DNA of 64,000 nt from Bosea sp. ANAM02 (GCF_011764485.1 NZ_AP022848.1:186001-250000), one strand, 5' to 3'. Shown: positions 51,655-60,576, counted from the first letter of the stretch. The notes: generated by a model not told the origin, from the sequence alone. Numbers and translations: made by a program.

Positions 51655-52888
51655 CAACTACCCCACGCCGGGGTTGAAACGGCGAAGGCGAGCGTCAGGC
51701 TCCGCGCTTTATTGGGTGGCGCGGGCAGATATCGTCAAAGCCGGCTACAGCCCTGAAACGGTGCGCCTGCACTATGCCGATACCCCAGCGGATCTTCCCC
51801 TGGTTTCGGCCGCATGCCTACGCTTCCAGGCTGAAATGCTTGCTTGGTCGAGTGGCCAGAAGCAGGATTACAAGACCTTCGACGGCACGCTAGGCGCCCT
51901 CGCCCGACGCTTCCAAATCGACGACGAAAGCCCCGTCAAGGAATGGAAGTGGAACACCCGTCGGTCGCAACTGCACGTTGTCGGTACCATCGAGAAGGCC
52001 TTCGGAAGCCGCGCCCTCTCCGCGCTCGGTCTGAAAGACTTCCGTCGATGGTATGACGCAGCGAGGCAGCCGAAGAAGCCAGGCGGGCCAGAGCGTATCG
52101 ATCGCGCCTGCAAGATCATGAAGATGATCCGGGAGATGCTGCGCTATGGCATCGCGGCCGAGTTGGCGCAGGGTGATTGCGTTCGCCTGCTCACGATCCT
52201 GACCTCGACGGAGTTCAAGGGACCGAAGCGCCGCCGCTCGAAACTCGAACTGTCTCACGTCGAGGCCTTCGTTCCGAGGGCTGTCGCCGCGGGTCGGATG
52301 TCCCTCGCGCTCGGTACCGCGCTTCAGTTCGAATCTGGCATGCGCCAGAAGGACGTGATCGGCGAGTGGCTGCCCGTCTCCGCTGACGAGGAGCCATCCG
52401 GGATCGTACTGCGCGGCCGTCGAGGCAAGGGCTGGCGACGCTGGTCGAACGGCCTCACCTGGGCCGATCTCGGCAAGGATCTGGTGATCTGCAAGGAAAC
52501 GACGAAGACCGGCGCGCTCGTCTCGCACGATCTCAAGGAGTTCCCGATCGTCATGTCGCTGCTGGCGCAGATCCCGGCCGATCAACGGCTCGGCGCCCTG
52601 ATCGTCGATGAGTCGGCCGGCCGTCCCTATGCCGAGTTCGCCTATGCCCGCGACTGGCGCGTCATCGCGCGCGAAGCTGGCATCCCGGACGCGGTGTGGA
52701 ACGCGGACGCGCGCGCCGGTGCGATCACCGAGGCCGAGGATGCGGGCGCCGATCTCGATACGATCCGCGGATCAGTCGGGCACGCGCAAGCCTCGACAAC
52801 TGTCCGGTACTCACGCGGCGCGGTCGGAAAGAGCCGGCGCGTTGCGAAGGCCAGAGTCGCGCATCGCGCGGCCGAGAACGAGGCCTGA
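51641..52888 (+). CDS. int: Tyrosine-type site-specific integrase
   Basis: A 415-residue phage integrase from ATG 51641. The N-terminal region includes an SAM-like core-binding domain (FGSRALSALGLKDFRRWYDA). The catalytic domain has the first arginine in LQFESGMRQKDVIGEW, the His-x-x-Arg-equivalent in VWNADARAGAITEAEDAGAD (with alanine in place of the usual histidine), HAQASTTVRYSRGAVGKS containing the conserved histidine and the nucleophilic tyrosine. It is adjacent to attR, as expected for a tRNA-targeting element. It would recombine the 49-bp att sites. Confidence 0.92.
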   Translation: MSSDSNYPTPGLKRRRRASGSALYWVARADIVKAGYSPETVRLHYADTPADLPLVSAACLRFQAEMLAWSSGQKQDYKTFDGTLGALARRFQIDDESPVKEWKWNTRRSQLHVVGTIEKAFGSRALSALGLKDFRRWYDAARQPKKPGGPERIDRACKIMKMIREMLRYGIAAELAQGDCVRLLTILTSTEFKGPKRRRSKLELSHVEAFVPRAVAAGRMSLALGTALQFESGMRQKDVIGEWLPVSADEEPSGIVLRGRRGKGWRRWSNGLTWADLGKDLVICKETTKTGALVSHDLKEFPIVMSLLAQIPADQRLGALIVDESAGRPYAEFAYARDWRVIAREAGIPDAVWNADARAGAITEAEDAGADLDTIRGSVGHAQASTTVRYSRGAVGKSRRVAKARVAHRAAENEA

Positions 52889-52973
52889 ACAAACCATGGG
52901 GAACGCGTTGGGGAACATGGGGAACGCTAGATCAGCGGTAGGCCGTCGTAACAGGCTGACGTTCCAAGAGATT

Positions 52974-53022
52974 TTTGGAGCGGGCGATCGGGATCGAACC
53001 GACGACATTCAGCTTGGGAAGC
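52974..53022. repeat. attR: 49-bp direct repeat overlapping tRNA-Gly
   Basis: The right copy of the 49-bp repeat, identical to 36143-36191. It spans the CCA end, T-arm and anticodon loop of tRNA-Gly, so integration regenerates an intact tRNA gene at this end. Confidence 0.93.
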
Positions 53023-53050
53023 TGACGTTCTACCACTGAACTACGCCCGC
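52976..53050 (-). tRNA. tRNA-Gly(CCC)
   Basis: Read leftward it starts GCGGGCGTAGTTCAGTGGTA and ends with encoded CCA after the pairing CGCCCGC. The D stem (GTTC/GAAC), anticodon stem (TCAGC/GCTGA), loop TTCCCAA with anticodon CCC, and T-loop TTCGATC all form. Length is 75 nt including CCA. It reads GGG glycine codons and is the integration target of the adjacent element. The 113 bp between it and dcd contains no gene. Confidence 0.95.
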
Positions 53051-53164
53051 ATGCCCTTCACGCTGGCGAAGCAACGCGCGGCAGGCCCGCGTTCATAGCG
53101 GGTCCGGGCCCAGGTGTCATCCGGGAATCGCGGGCGATCGCGAGAGGACGAGCGCAGTGCCCGC

Positions 53165-54253
53165 TCAACCCTTGAAATGCTTGGAGAGCTTCAGGGCCTG
53201 TCCCTGATAGTTCGACTTGAGATCGGCGCCATAGAGCGCCTCCGGGCGGGCCGCCATGGTCTCATAGACGAGGCGGCCGACGATCTGGCCGTCCTCGATG
53301 ATGAAGGGCACGTCGCGCGAACGGACCTCGAGCACGGCGCGGGCACCCTGGCCGCCGGCGGCGCGGTGGCCAAAGCCAGGGTCGAAGAAACCGGCATAAT
53401 GGACGCGGAATTCGCCGACCAGCGCGTCGAATGGCGTCATCTCGGCGGCATAATCCGGCGGGACATGCACCGCTTCCTTGGAGGCCAGGATGTAGAACTG
53501 GCCGGGATCGAGGATCATGCTGCCCGAGCCGTCATCGTGGATCGGCTCCCAGAAATCGGCGGCGCGATAGGCGCCGACGCGGTCGACGTCGATCAACGCC
53601 GTATGGTGCTTGCCGCGATAGCCGAGCAGCCCGTCGAAGCCGGAAAGATCGACGCTGACGGCGACGCCGCCCTGGAAAGAGGGCTCGGCCGCGCTGACCA
53701 GCGTCTCGCGCAAGTGGATTTCGCCGAGCGCGCGGTCGTCGAGGCGGGTTTCGCCGGCGCGGAAGCGGATCTGCGAGAGGCGCGAGCCGGAGCGGACCAG
53801 AATCGGGAAGGTGCGCGGCGAGATCTCGATGAAGAGCGGGCCGTCATAGCCGTCCTCGACCAGATCGAACTCGCGGGCGCGATCGGTGATGACGCGGGTG
53901 AAGACATCGAGCCGGCCGGTCGAACTCTTCGGGTTGGCGGCGGCGCGCAGGCCCCTGGGCAGGCGCAGGCCTTCCATCAATTCCGCAATGTAGACGCAGT
54001 CCGTCTCAAGCACCGCGCCTTGCGTCAAATCGATCTCGTGCAGCGAGAGGTCCTCGATCCGGCTGCGCACCGTGCGGTCGGGACCGGGCAGGAACGAGGC
54101 GCGGACGCGATAGGCCCGCGCGCCCAGGCGCAGGTCGAGGCTCGCCGGCTGGATCTGCCCTTCGGCCGGGGGCCGTGCGAGCGTGATCGCGCCGGCCTCG
54201 ATGAAGGCGCGGATGGAGCTGTCGGGCTGGATGCCGGGCTTGAAGGTCAGCAT
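53165..54253 (-). CDS. dcd: dCTP deaminase, two-domain alphaproteobacterial form
   Basis: A 362-residue protein, about twice the length of E. coli Dcd. Both halves have the trimeric dUTPase/dCTP deaminase fold. The first holds IQPASLDLRLGARAYRVRAS and NPKSSTGRLDVFTRVITDRA; the second has MTPFDALVGEFRVHYAGFFD and EVRSRDVPFIIEDGQIVGRL. The catalytic glutamate is probably in the second half, in the GEFRVHYAGFFDPGFG region. It converts dCTP to dUTP for thymidylate synthesis. Duplicated forms are known in alphaproteobacteria. ATG 54253 is divergent from apaG. Confidence 0.92.
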   Translation of the reverse strand: MLTFKPGIQPDSSIRAFIEAGAITLARPPAEGQIQPASLDLRLGARAYRVRASFLPGPDRTVRSRIEDLSLHEIDLTQGAVLETDCVYIAELMEGLRLPRGLRAAANPKSSTGRLDVFTRVITDRAREFDLVEDGYDGPLFIEISPRTFPILVRSGSRLSQIRFRAGETRLDDRALGEIHLRETLVSAAEPSFQGGVAVSVDLSGFDGLLGYRGKHHTALIDVDRVGAYRAADFWEPIHDDGSGSMILDPGQFYILASKEAVHVPPDYAAEMTPFDALVGEFRVHYAGFFDPGFGHRAAGGQGARAVLEVRSRDVPFIIEDGQIVGRLVYETMAARPEALYGADLKSNYQGQALKLSKHFKG

Positions 54254-54375
54254 GCGCGTTCCGCAGGGGACAATCGGTCATAGCTAGCGAACGAGGCCCT
54301 GAAGGCCAAGCATGACGGATGCGGGGCATGCGCAGGCCAGGGGGTTGTCCACGCCAGAATCGCCGCATCCCCGCA

Positions 54376-54403
54376 TTGACGCTGGCGCCGGCTGGCCGAT
54401 AAC
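54376..54403 (+). promoter_or_regulatory. Candidate apaG-argE promoter
   Basis: TTGACG (54376-54381) is 16 bp from GATAAC (54398-54403), 45 bp upstream of the apaG ATG. The match to a housekeeping promoter is moderate. Confidence 0.35.
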
Positions 54404-54447
54404 ACATCACGGCGGCAAAGCCGCGACCGGCCGAAGCGGAGCCTTCG

Positions 54448-54840
54448 ATGTATCAGTCCCAGACGCATGGCGTGCGCGTGACCGCGGCGCCTCGTTTCAT
54501 GGATGCGGAATCCTCGCATGCGCAGGGCCGCTATTTCTGGGCCTATGCGATCGAGATCGTGAACCTTTCGACGCAGACCGTGCAGTTGATGACCCGGCAC
54601 TGGTTCATCACCGACGGGCGCGGCGAGGTCCATGAGGTGCGCGGCGAAGGCGTGGTCGGCAAGCAGCCGGTGCTGCGGCCGGGCGAGAGCTTCAACTACA
54701 CCTCGGGCTGCCCGCTGACGACGCCCGACGGCTCGATGCACGGCTTCTACGCCATGCAGGACGAGAACGGCACGGTCTTCGACGTCGAGGTGCCGCTCTT
54801 CCCGCTCGATTCCCCCTATGTGAAGAAGGTTCTGCATTGA
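54448..54840 (+). CDS. apaG: ApaG domain protein
   Basis: A 130-residue protein, the usual ApaG size. RYFWAYAIEIVNLSTQTVQL, TRHWFITDGRGEVHEVRGEG and VVGKQPVLRPGESFNYTSGC are diagnostic of the family, which has a fibronectin type III-like beta-sandwich. Often annotated as a Co2+/Mg2+ efflux protein, but the function is unclear. Its stop overlaps the argE TTG start by TTGA, so the two are co-translated. Confidence 0.94.
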   Translation: MYQSQTHGVRVTAAPRFMDAESSHAQGRYFWAYAIEIVNLSTQTVQLMTRHWFITDGRGEVHEVRGEGVVGKQPVLRPGESFNYTSGCPLTTPDGSMHGFYAMQDENGTVFDVEVPLFPLDSPYVKKVLH

Positions 54841-56015
54841 CCGCCTCCGCTCCAGCCGGGCAGCGCTTTACGCCGCTCGAAATGCTCGCCCGCCTCGTTT
54901 CCTTCGACACGGTGAGCGACAAGTCCAATCTCGCCCTGCTCGACTTCGTCGAGGACTATCTCGCCGGCTGGGGCGTCTCGTCCCTGCGCTTCCCGAACGC
55001 GACCGGCGACAAGGCCGCCCTGTTCGCGACGGTGGGTCCGCAGGATCGCGGCGGCATCGTGCTCTCCGGCCATACCGATGTCGTGCCGGTGGCGGGGCAA
55101 GCCTGGAGCCGCGACCCGTTCACGCTGCATGTCGCGGACGGCAAGGCCTATGGCCGCGGCGCCGTCGACATGAAGGCATTCCTCGCGCTCGGGCTGGCGC
55201 TGGTGCCGGATTTCCTGGCGGCGAACCTGAAGACGCCGATCCACCTCTTCCTGTCCTATGACGAGGAGGTGACCTGCCTCGGCGTGGTCGACGGGATCAA
55301 TGCCATGGGCAAGACCCTGCCGCGGCCCCGTGCGGTCATCGTCGGCGAGCCGACCATGCTCGACATCTGCGACGCCCATAAGGGCGTGCGAACCTTCCAG
55401 ACCGTGGTGAAGGGCTTCGCGGCGCATTCCTCCAAGCCGCAACTCGGCGCCAGCGCCGTCCATGCCGGGGCGCTGCTCGCCGCCGAACTCGACCAGATGG
55501 CCGAGGACGCCAAGCAGCGGCCGGATACGAGCGGCCGCTTCGATCCGCCCTATGACACCGTCCATATCGGCACCTTCCATGGCGGCATCGCCCGCAACAT
55601 CCTGGCCGATCGCAGCGAGATCCTCTGGGAGATCCGGACGGTGCCGAGTTCCGATCCCGAAGCCGGCCCGGCTCGCTTCGCGAAGACGGCCGACAACGTG
55701 CTGGCGCGGATGCGCTCGACCGCGCCGAGCGCGGCGATCGAGACGCAGATGACCTCGGACGTGCCGGGATTGGCGCCCGATCCGGGCTCGGAGGCCGAGC
55801 GGCTCGCGATGCGGCTCTCCGGCCGCAACCACACGATCGCCGTCGCCTATGCGACCGAAGCCGGGCATTTCCAGCAGGCGGGACTTCCGACCGTGGTCTG
55901 CGGCCCCGGCTCGATCGACCAGGCGCATCAGCCGGACGAGTACATCACGCTGGAGCAACTGGCAGCCGGCGAGGCTTTCATGCGCAAGCTGATGGCGGAG
56001 TGCCAGGCGGGGTAG
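54837..56015 (+). CDS. argE: Acetylornithine deacetylase
   Basis: A 392-residue M20 peptidase-family enzyme. Metal ligands lie in VLSGHTDVVPVAG, AYGRGAVDMKAFLAL and LSYDEEVTCLGVVDG, and GEPTMLDICDAHKG and GSIDQAHQPDEYI complete the site. The dimerisation domain holds GFAAHSSKPQLGASAVHAGA. It releases ornithine from N-acetylornithine. TTG 54837 overlaps the apaG stop; an internal ATG at 54882 would remove the first part of the catalytic domain. argE close to apaG fits Hyphomicrobiales. Confidence 0.93.
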   Translation: MTASAPAGQRFTPLEMLARLVSFDTVSDKSNLALLDFVEDYLAGWGVSSLRFPNATGDKAALFATVGPQDRGGIVLSGHTDVVPVAGQAWSRDPFTLHVADGKAYGRGAVDMKAFLALGLALVPDFLAANLKTPIHLFLSYDEEVTCLGVVDGINAMGKTLPRPRAVIVGEPTMLDICDAHKGVRTFQTVVKGFAAHSSKPQLGASAVHAGALLAAELDQMAEDAKQRPDTSGRFDPPYDTVHIGTFHGGIARNILADRSEILWEIRTVPSSDPEAGPARFAKTADNVLARMRSTAPSAAIETQMTSDVPGLAPDPGSEAERLAMRLSGRNHTIAVAYATEAGHFQQAGLPTVVCGPGSIDQAHQPDEYITLEQLAAGEAFMRKLMAECQAG

Positions 56016-56073
56016 AGGCTGGCATTTGTCTCAGCCCGCCGCACCTCGATCGCACCAAGCGCGACAATAAGAG

Positions 56074-56230
56074 CGCGGGGAACCCTCTCCCGTAGGGAGA
56101 GGGCAGGGTGAGGGGTCGGCCGCTCACCGTGCTTGCTGTGAGGTGGTCGCTGCGGTGAGGCTGCGTTTTGCTGGTCCAGGGGCCGACACCTCACCCCTAC
56201 CCCTCTCCTTACAGGAGAGGGGTTCCCCGC
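56074..56230. repeat. 157-bp intergenic inverted repeat
   Basis: The outer arms GCGGGGAACCCTCTCC (left) and GGAGAGGGGTTCCCCGC (right) are complementary apart from one extra base. A secondary pair, GTAGGGAGAGGGCAGGGTGAG with its complement in CTCACCCCTACCCCTCTCC, lies inside. It differs from the GTCAT family and lies between the convergent argE and hslO genes. Confidence 0.75.
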
Positions 56231-56243
56231 AGTTCCAATGCCT

Positions 56244-57248
56244 CTACTGCCCCGCCGTCTGCCCCTCTTCGACCTCGGCCGGGTCGAAGGAATAGCGCCG
56301 CGAGCAGAATTCGCAAGTGACGCCGAGCTTGCCGTCATCGGCGATCATCGCCTTGCGATCCTCGGGCGCGAAGCCGCGCAGCATCGAGAGCACGCGTTCG
56401 CGCGAGCAGCGGCAGGCCTCGTGCACGGTGACCGGCTCGAAGACCCGGGCGCCGCGCTCGTGGAACAGACGATAGAGCAGCCGCTCGCTTTCCAGCGTCG
56501 GGTCGAGCAGTTCGTGATCCTCGACCGTCTCGACCAGCGAGCGGGCCTCCATCCAGGCATCGTCGGCGATGCCGTCCGGATCGGGGTTGGCGAGGATCTC
56601 ATGCCCCTCGGGCGCATCGCCGGGATGCATGTCGGCCGCGCGCAGGCGGTCCGGCGAATGCGGCATGAACTGCACGAGGATGCCGCCGGCGCGCCATTGC
56701 GGGCGCCCGCCGGTGGTGACCGTGCCGACGCCGAGCCTGACCCGCGTCGGGATCTGCTCGGACTGGCGGAAATACTGGTGCGCGGCCTCTTCGAGGCTCT
56801 GGCCCTTGAGCGCGACGATACCCTGGTAGCGCGTCGTGGCCGAGCCCTGGTCGACGGTCATGGCGAGATGGCCCTCGCCGAGCAGTTCCCCGGTCGAGAC
56901 CTTGTCGAGCGCGATCGCCTCGACGAGCTTGGCCTCGTCGATATGGGCGACGGCGCGGAAGTTGTCGGGCGCGTTGAAATCGACGACCATCATCGGGATG
57001 GCCCCGTCGCTCTTGGTCTGGAGCTGGAAGCGGCCCTCGAACTTGAGCGCCGTGCCGAGCAGGACGGTGAGCGCCGCCGCCTCGCCCAGCACGCGCGAGA
57101 CGGGCTCGGGATAGCCGTGGCGATCGAGGATCGTGTCGATCGAGGCGCCCAGCCGCACGATGCGGCCGCGCACGTCGAGATCGGGCACGGCGAAGGGGAT
57201 GACCCGATCGTCGAGCCCGGCGGTGCTCATGGTCTCGTCCACGGCCAT
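56244..57248 (-). CDS. hslO: Hsp33 redox-regulated chaperone
   Basis: A 334-residue protein from ATG 57248, overlapping the argF stop; an ATG at 57230 is an alternative. The redox zinc module is CRC (EACRCSRERV) and CEFC (GVTCEFCSRRYSF), the four conserved cysteines. The substrate-binding N-domain starts with VRGRIVRLGASIDTIL. Hsp33 is activated by oxidation with zinc loss and holds unfolding proteins. It is the last gene of argD-argF-hslO. The acidic C-terminal tail is short. Confidence 0.94.
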   Translation of the reverse strand: MAVDETMSTAGLDDRVIPFAVPDLDVRGRIVRLGASIDTILDRHGYPEPVSRVLGEAAALTVLLGTALKFEGRFQLQTKSDGAIPMMVVDFNAPDNFRAVAHIDEAKLVEAIALDKVSTGELLGEGHLAMTVDQGSATTRYQGIVALKGQSLEEAAHQYFRQSEQIPTRVRLGVGTVTTGGRPQWRAGGILVQFMPHSPDRLRAADMHPGDAPEGHEILANPDPDGIADDAWMEARSLVETVEDHELLDPTLESERLLYRLFHERGARVFEPVTVHEACRCSRERVLSMLRGFAPEDRKAMIADDGKLGVTCEFCSRRYSFDPAEVEEGQTAGQ

Positions 57249-58168
57249 CAGGCCGCGACTCCGCCGAAGCACCAGGCCAGAATGCCCTTCTGCGCGTGCA
57301 GGCGGTTCTCGGCCTCGTCGAAGACGGCCGATTGCGGGCCGTCCATGATCGCGTCCGTGACCTCCTCGCCGCGCGACGCCGGCAGGCAGTGCATGAAGAT
57401 CGCGTCCTTCTCGGCGCGCTGCATCAGCCTGTCGTCGACCTGATAGGGCCGCAGCAGGTTGTGGCGGGTGCCTTCCTCGTCGCCCATCGAGACCCAGCAA
57501 TCGGTGATGACGCAATCGGCGCCCTCGACCGCTTCCTCGGGCCGATTGGTGAGCGTGATCTTCGCGCCCTGCTTCTTCGCCCAGGTCATCAGGGCCGGCG
57601 GCGGCGCCAGCTCCTCGGGCGTCGCGACGGCGAGCTCGAAATCGAGCCGGCCGGCGGCATGGACCCAGGAGGTCAGCACATTGTTGGTGTCGCCGGTCCA
57701 GGCGATGCGCTTGCCCTCGATCGCGCCCTTGCGCTGCTCGAAGGTCATGACATCGGCCATGACCTGGCAGGGATGCTGGCGCTTGGTCAGGCCGTTGATC
57801 ACCGGGACGGTGGCGTATTTCGCCATCTCGACCAGCGAGTCGTGGTCGAGGATGCGGATCATGATCGCATCGACATAGCGCGAGAGTACGCGGGCAGTGT
57901 CCGCGATGGTCTCGCGCTCGCCGAGCTCGATCTCATGGCCGGCGACCATCATCGGCGAGCCGCCGAGCTCACGGATGCCGACATCGAAGGAGACGCGGGT
58001 GCGCAGGCTCGGCTGCTCGAAGATGGTCGCGACGACCTTGCCTTCGAGCAGGCGGTCGCCCGCCGCGGCGGGGGTACGGCGTCGCGCCTTGATCTCCTCG
58101 CCCGTGCGCAGGATCGCGCGCAGCTCGCTGCCGGAGAAATCGGAGAGATCGAGGAAATGGCGCGTCAC
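57248..58168 (-). CDS. argF: Ornithine carbamoyltransferase
   Basis: A 306-residue enzyme with a GTG start at 58168. The carbamoyl-phosphate site is [12 protein letters not shown], the second site is [14 protein letters not shown], and the ornithine site is [13 protein letters not shown]. It makes citrulline from ornithine and carbamoyl phosphate. It lies 44 bp downstream of argD and overlaps hslO. Confidence 0.97.
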   Translation of the reverse strand: MTRHFLDLSDFSGSELRAILRTGEEIKARRRTPAAAGDRLLEGKVVATIFEQPSLRTRVSFDVGIRELGGSPMMVAGHEIELGERETIADTARVLSRYVDAIMIRILDHDSLVEMAKYATVPVINGLTKRQHPCQVMADVMTFEQRKGAIEGKRIAWTGDTNNVLTSWVHAAGRLDFELAVATPEELAPPPALMTWAKKQGAKITLTNRPEEAVEGADCVITDCWVSMGDEEGTRHNLLRPYQVDDRLMQRAEKDAIFMHCLPASRGEEVTDAIMDGPQSAVFDEAENRLHAQKGILAWCFGGVAA

Positions 58169-58212
58169 GGGCGCTTCCTTACGCTTCGCTAGTGTGGGTC
58201 TTGCGGGTGAAC

Positions 58213-59433
58213 TTATTCGGCGGCCGGGCGCTTGAGCGTGGCCTCGATCGCGCTGGCCGTCTTGTCGAGACGCGACACCGCTTCCGCAACATCGGCCTCG
58301 GTGATGATCAGCGGCGGCAGCAGGCGCACGACATTGTCGCCGGCGCCGACGACGAGCAGGCCGTGAGCGCGCGCCTCGTTGACGAAATCGGTGTTCAGCG
58401 TGTGCAGCTTGAGGCCGAGCATCAGGCCCTCGCCGCGGATCTCGGCGATGATGCCGGGATGCTTGTCCTTGAGCTCGGCCAGCGACTGCTTGAGCCGAAG
58501 CGCGATCTGACCGACGCGCTCGATGAAGCCCGGCTCCAGCACGACGTCGAGCACGGCATTGCCGACCGCCATGGCGAGCGGGTTGCCGCCGAAGGTCGTG
58601 CCATGGGTGCCGAGCGTCATCCCGGAGGCCGCCTCCTCGGTCGCGAGGCAGGCGCCCATCGGGAAGCCGCCGCCGATGCCCTTGGCGATCGACATGATGT
58701 CCGGCGAGACGCCGTACATCTCATGGGCGAAGAACTTGCCGGTGCGGCCGACGCCGGTCTGAATCTCGTCGAAGATCAGCATCAGGCCCTGCTCGTCGCA
58801 GAGCTCGCGCAGCAGCTTGAGGAAGCGGGCCGGCACGGAGCGCAGGCCGCCCTCGCCCTGGATCGGCTCGATCATCAGCGCGGCGGTTTCCGGCGTGATC
58901 GCGGCCCGCAGGGCCTTCTCGTCGTCGAAAGGCACCTGATCGAAGCCGTCGACCTTGGGGCCGAAGCCGTCGATATATTTCTGCTGGCCGCCGGCGGCGA
59001 TGGTCGCCAGCGTCCGGCCGTGGAAGGCGCCCTCGAAGGTGATGATGCGGTAGCGCTCGGGATGGCCCTTCGCGGCGTGGTATTTCCGCGCCATCTTGAT
59101 GGCGCACTCGTTCGCTTCGGCGCCCGAATTGGTGAAGAAGACTCGGCTTGCGAAAGTCGCCTCGCAGAGCCGGCGGGCGAGCCGCTCGCCATCCGGCGCG
59201 CCATAGAGATTCGAGGTGTGCCAGATCTTGCCGGCCTGCTCGGTCAGCGTCTTGACGAGATGCGGATGGGCGTGGCCGAGCGCGTTGACCGCGATGCCGG
59301 CGCCGAAATCGAGATAGCGCGTGCCGTCGGCCGTGATCGCCCAGGGGCCTTCGCCGCGCTCGAAGGCGACGGGGGCGCGGGCATAGGTCGGGACGAGCAC
59401 GGACTGGCTGGCGGAAACAGGGGCGGGAGCCAT
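58213..59433 (-). CDS. argD: Acetylornithine aminotransferase
   Basis: A 406-residue class III aminotransferase from ATG 59433. The aldimine lysine is in [38 protein letters not shown] and [14 protein letters not shown] are the cofactor and substrate sites, and the N-terminal arm reads [20 protein letters not shown]. It makes N-acetylornithine from the semialdehyde and may also act in lysine synthesis, as in other bacteria. An upstream ATG at 59517 adds 28 basic residues and is unlikely. It heads the leftward operon; the 59434-59976 region upstream contains no gene apart from regulatory sites near gcrA. Confidence 0.95.
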   Translation of the reverse strand: MAPAPVSASQSVLVPTYARAPVAFERGEGPWAITADGTRYLDFGAGIAVNALGHAHPHLVKTLTEQAGKIWHTSNLYGAPDGERLARRLCEATFASRVFFTNSGAEANECAIKMARKYHAAKGHPERYRIITFEGAFHGRTLATIAAGGQQKYIDGFGPKVDGFDQVPFDDEKALRAAITPETAALMIEPIQGEGGLRSVPARFLKLLRELCDEQGLMLIFDEIQTGVGRTGKFFAHEMYGVSPDIMSIAKGIGGGFPMGACLATEEAASGMTLGTHGTTFGGNPLAMAVGNAVLDVVLEPGFIERVGQIALRLKQSLAELKDKHPGIIAEIRGEGLMLGLKLHTLNTDFVNEARAHGLLVVGAGDNVVRLLPPLIITEADVAEAVSRLDKTASAIEATLKRPAAE

Positions 59434-59720
59434 GATACGAAGATCCTCGCGAAGGGGACGGGGTGAGATCGGATTGGCGCTGGATTGATAACGACGATCC
59501 GGGGATGAGCGCTGCATGATGCAGCCATGATACGACCCGGCGGCGACGTTATCGTCGCACCCAGCTCCTGACCTCTCGTCGCGCCGTCATCCGCATCGTC
59601 GGAACCTTGATCCGCCAAACATAAGCGCCGCCCGAGCGGGGCGGCGTCACCTTGTGGATAAATATGCTTAAGGCGGCCGCGACTGTCAATTGAATGCCGC
59701 TGGGACAGTGTTGCCGAAAG

Positions 59721-59796
59721 GATTCGCTTGACCGCGTAATCGCGAATCGTCTGGGGAAAAGCCTAATTGGGATTCGCCGACTCTTGTTCGCGAGTC
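59721..59796. promoter_or_regulatory. Cluster of GANTC methylation sites upstream of gcrA
   Basis: Five GANTC sites at 59721, 59744, 59771, 59779 and 59792 fall within 76 bp, and a sixth at 59908. Chance would give about one per 300 bp at this base composition. In Caulobacter, CcrM methylates GANTC and GcrA acts on such promoters, so methylation-dependent gcrA control is likely. The 59434-59720 segment shows nothing else. Confidence 0.6.
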
Positions 59797-59976
59797 ACCG
59801 CAGCTTGTATGGTCGGCTTCGTCAGATACGACATTTCGTGCGGCGCCTCCTGTACCGTCTGTTGCGGCAGCAACGGCTTTGTCCCTGCGACAGAGCCGCC
59901 GGTCCCGGATTCCGTCACGAAGCGCCCTTAAAGGCAGGACCCGCGAGGGGCCGGCCGGACAAGACAGGTGATGCGG

Positions 59977-60525
59977 ATGAACGAAGCCGGAGCATGGACG
60001 GACGAGCGCGTCGAGCAGCTCAAAAAGCTCTGGAGCGACGGGCTGAGCGCCAGCCAGATCGCCGCCGAGCTGGGTAACGTCACGCGCAATGCGGTGATCG
60101 GCAAGGTCCATCGTCTCGGCCTCTCGGGCCGGGCCAAGAGCGCGGCACAGCCCGCCGCGCCGCGCAACAGCGCCCCGCGCAAGGCCCCGGCCCGCTCGCC
60201 GAGCCACCCGATGGCCGGCGCGACGCCGGCCCCGACGCGCGGCGCCCATGCGCTGGCGCCGGATTTCGCACCCGAGGCGGAGAGCGAGGTCGAAGCCGCG
60301 CCTGCGCTGTCCGAGGATGTGGTGATCCCGTTCTCGGAGCGCGTCACCATCATGGATCTGCGCGAGTATATGTGCCGCTGGCCGATGGGCGACCCGACGA
60401 GCCCGGATTTCCGCTTCTGCGGCGCCCGCTCGCAGACCGGCCTGCCCTATTGCAGCCACCATGCCCGCATCGCCTACCAGCCCGCCGCCGATCGCCGGCG
60501 CGACCGGAGCAAGGCCCGGGCCTGA
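59977..60525 (+). CDS. gcrA: GcrA cell-cycle regulator
   Basis: A 182-residue protein. The N-terminal HTH is WTDERVEQLKKLWSDGLSAS then QIAAELGNVTRNAVIGKVHR, diagnostic of GcrA. The middle is low-complexity proline/alanine-rich, and the conserved C-terminal domain, VTIMDLREYMCRWPMGDPTS, has cysteines near GRSQTGLPYCSHH. GcrA is a sigma-70 cofactor acting at CcrM-methylated promoters. Start ATG 59977 is preferred (AGGTG upstream), with GTG 59968 and ATG 59971 as alternatives. A strong terminator follows. Confidence 0.93.
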   Translation: MNEAGAWTDERVEQLKKLWSDGLSASQIAAELGNVTRNAVIGKVHRLGLSGRAKSAAQPAAPRNSAPRKAPARSPSHPMAGATPAPTRGAHALAPDFAPEAESEVEAAPALSEDVVIPFSERVTIMDLREYMCRWPMGDPTSPDFRFCGARSQTGLPYCSHHARIAYQPAADRRRDRSKARA

Positions 60526-60547
60526 GAGGTTTCGGAACATCGATAGC

Positions 60548-60576
60548 AAAAACCGGCCTTTCGGCCGGTTTTTTTG
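60548..60576 (+). terminator. Rho-independent terminator after gcrA
   Basis: AACCGGCC-TTTC-GGCCGGTT with flanking A and T tracts (60548-60576), so the stem extends into an AAAAA/TTTTT pairing. A perfect intrinsic terminator; it could also work leftward. Confidence 0.92.

Larger units (their letters stand above)
36143..53022. mobile_element. Integrated phage-related element (possible capsid-encoding satellite) in tRNA-Gly
   Basis: A 16.88-kb insertion bounded by 49-bp direct repeats identical to the 3' half of tRNA-Gly(CCC). It holds an AAA ATPase, terminase subunits, a cargo block, portal, capsid, head-tail joiner, tape measure and, at the right end, a tyrosine integrase. Tail tube, tail terminator, baseplate, fibres, holin and endolysin are not recognisable. 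Size and content fit either a capsid-encoding phage satellite that borrows tails or a deleted prophage. All structural genes are intact with tight overlaps, arguing against random decay. No core-type GTCAT palindromes occur inside. Confidence 0.8.

Noticed and set aside
36143..53022. Gene transfer agent cluster
   Set aside because: Integrase, att sites, replication ATPase and lack of tail and baseplate genes do not fit an RcGTA-type cluster.
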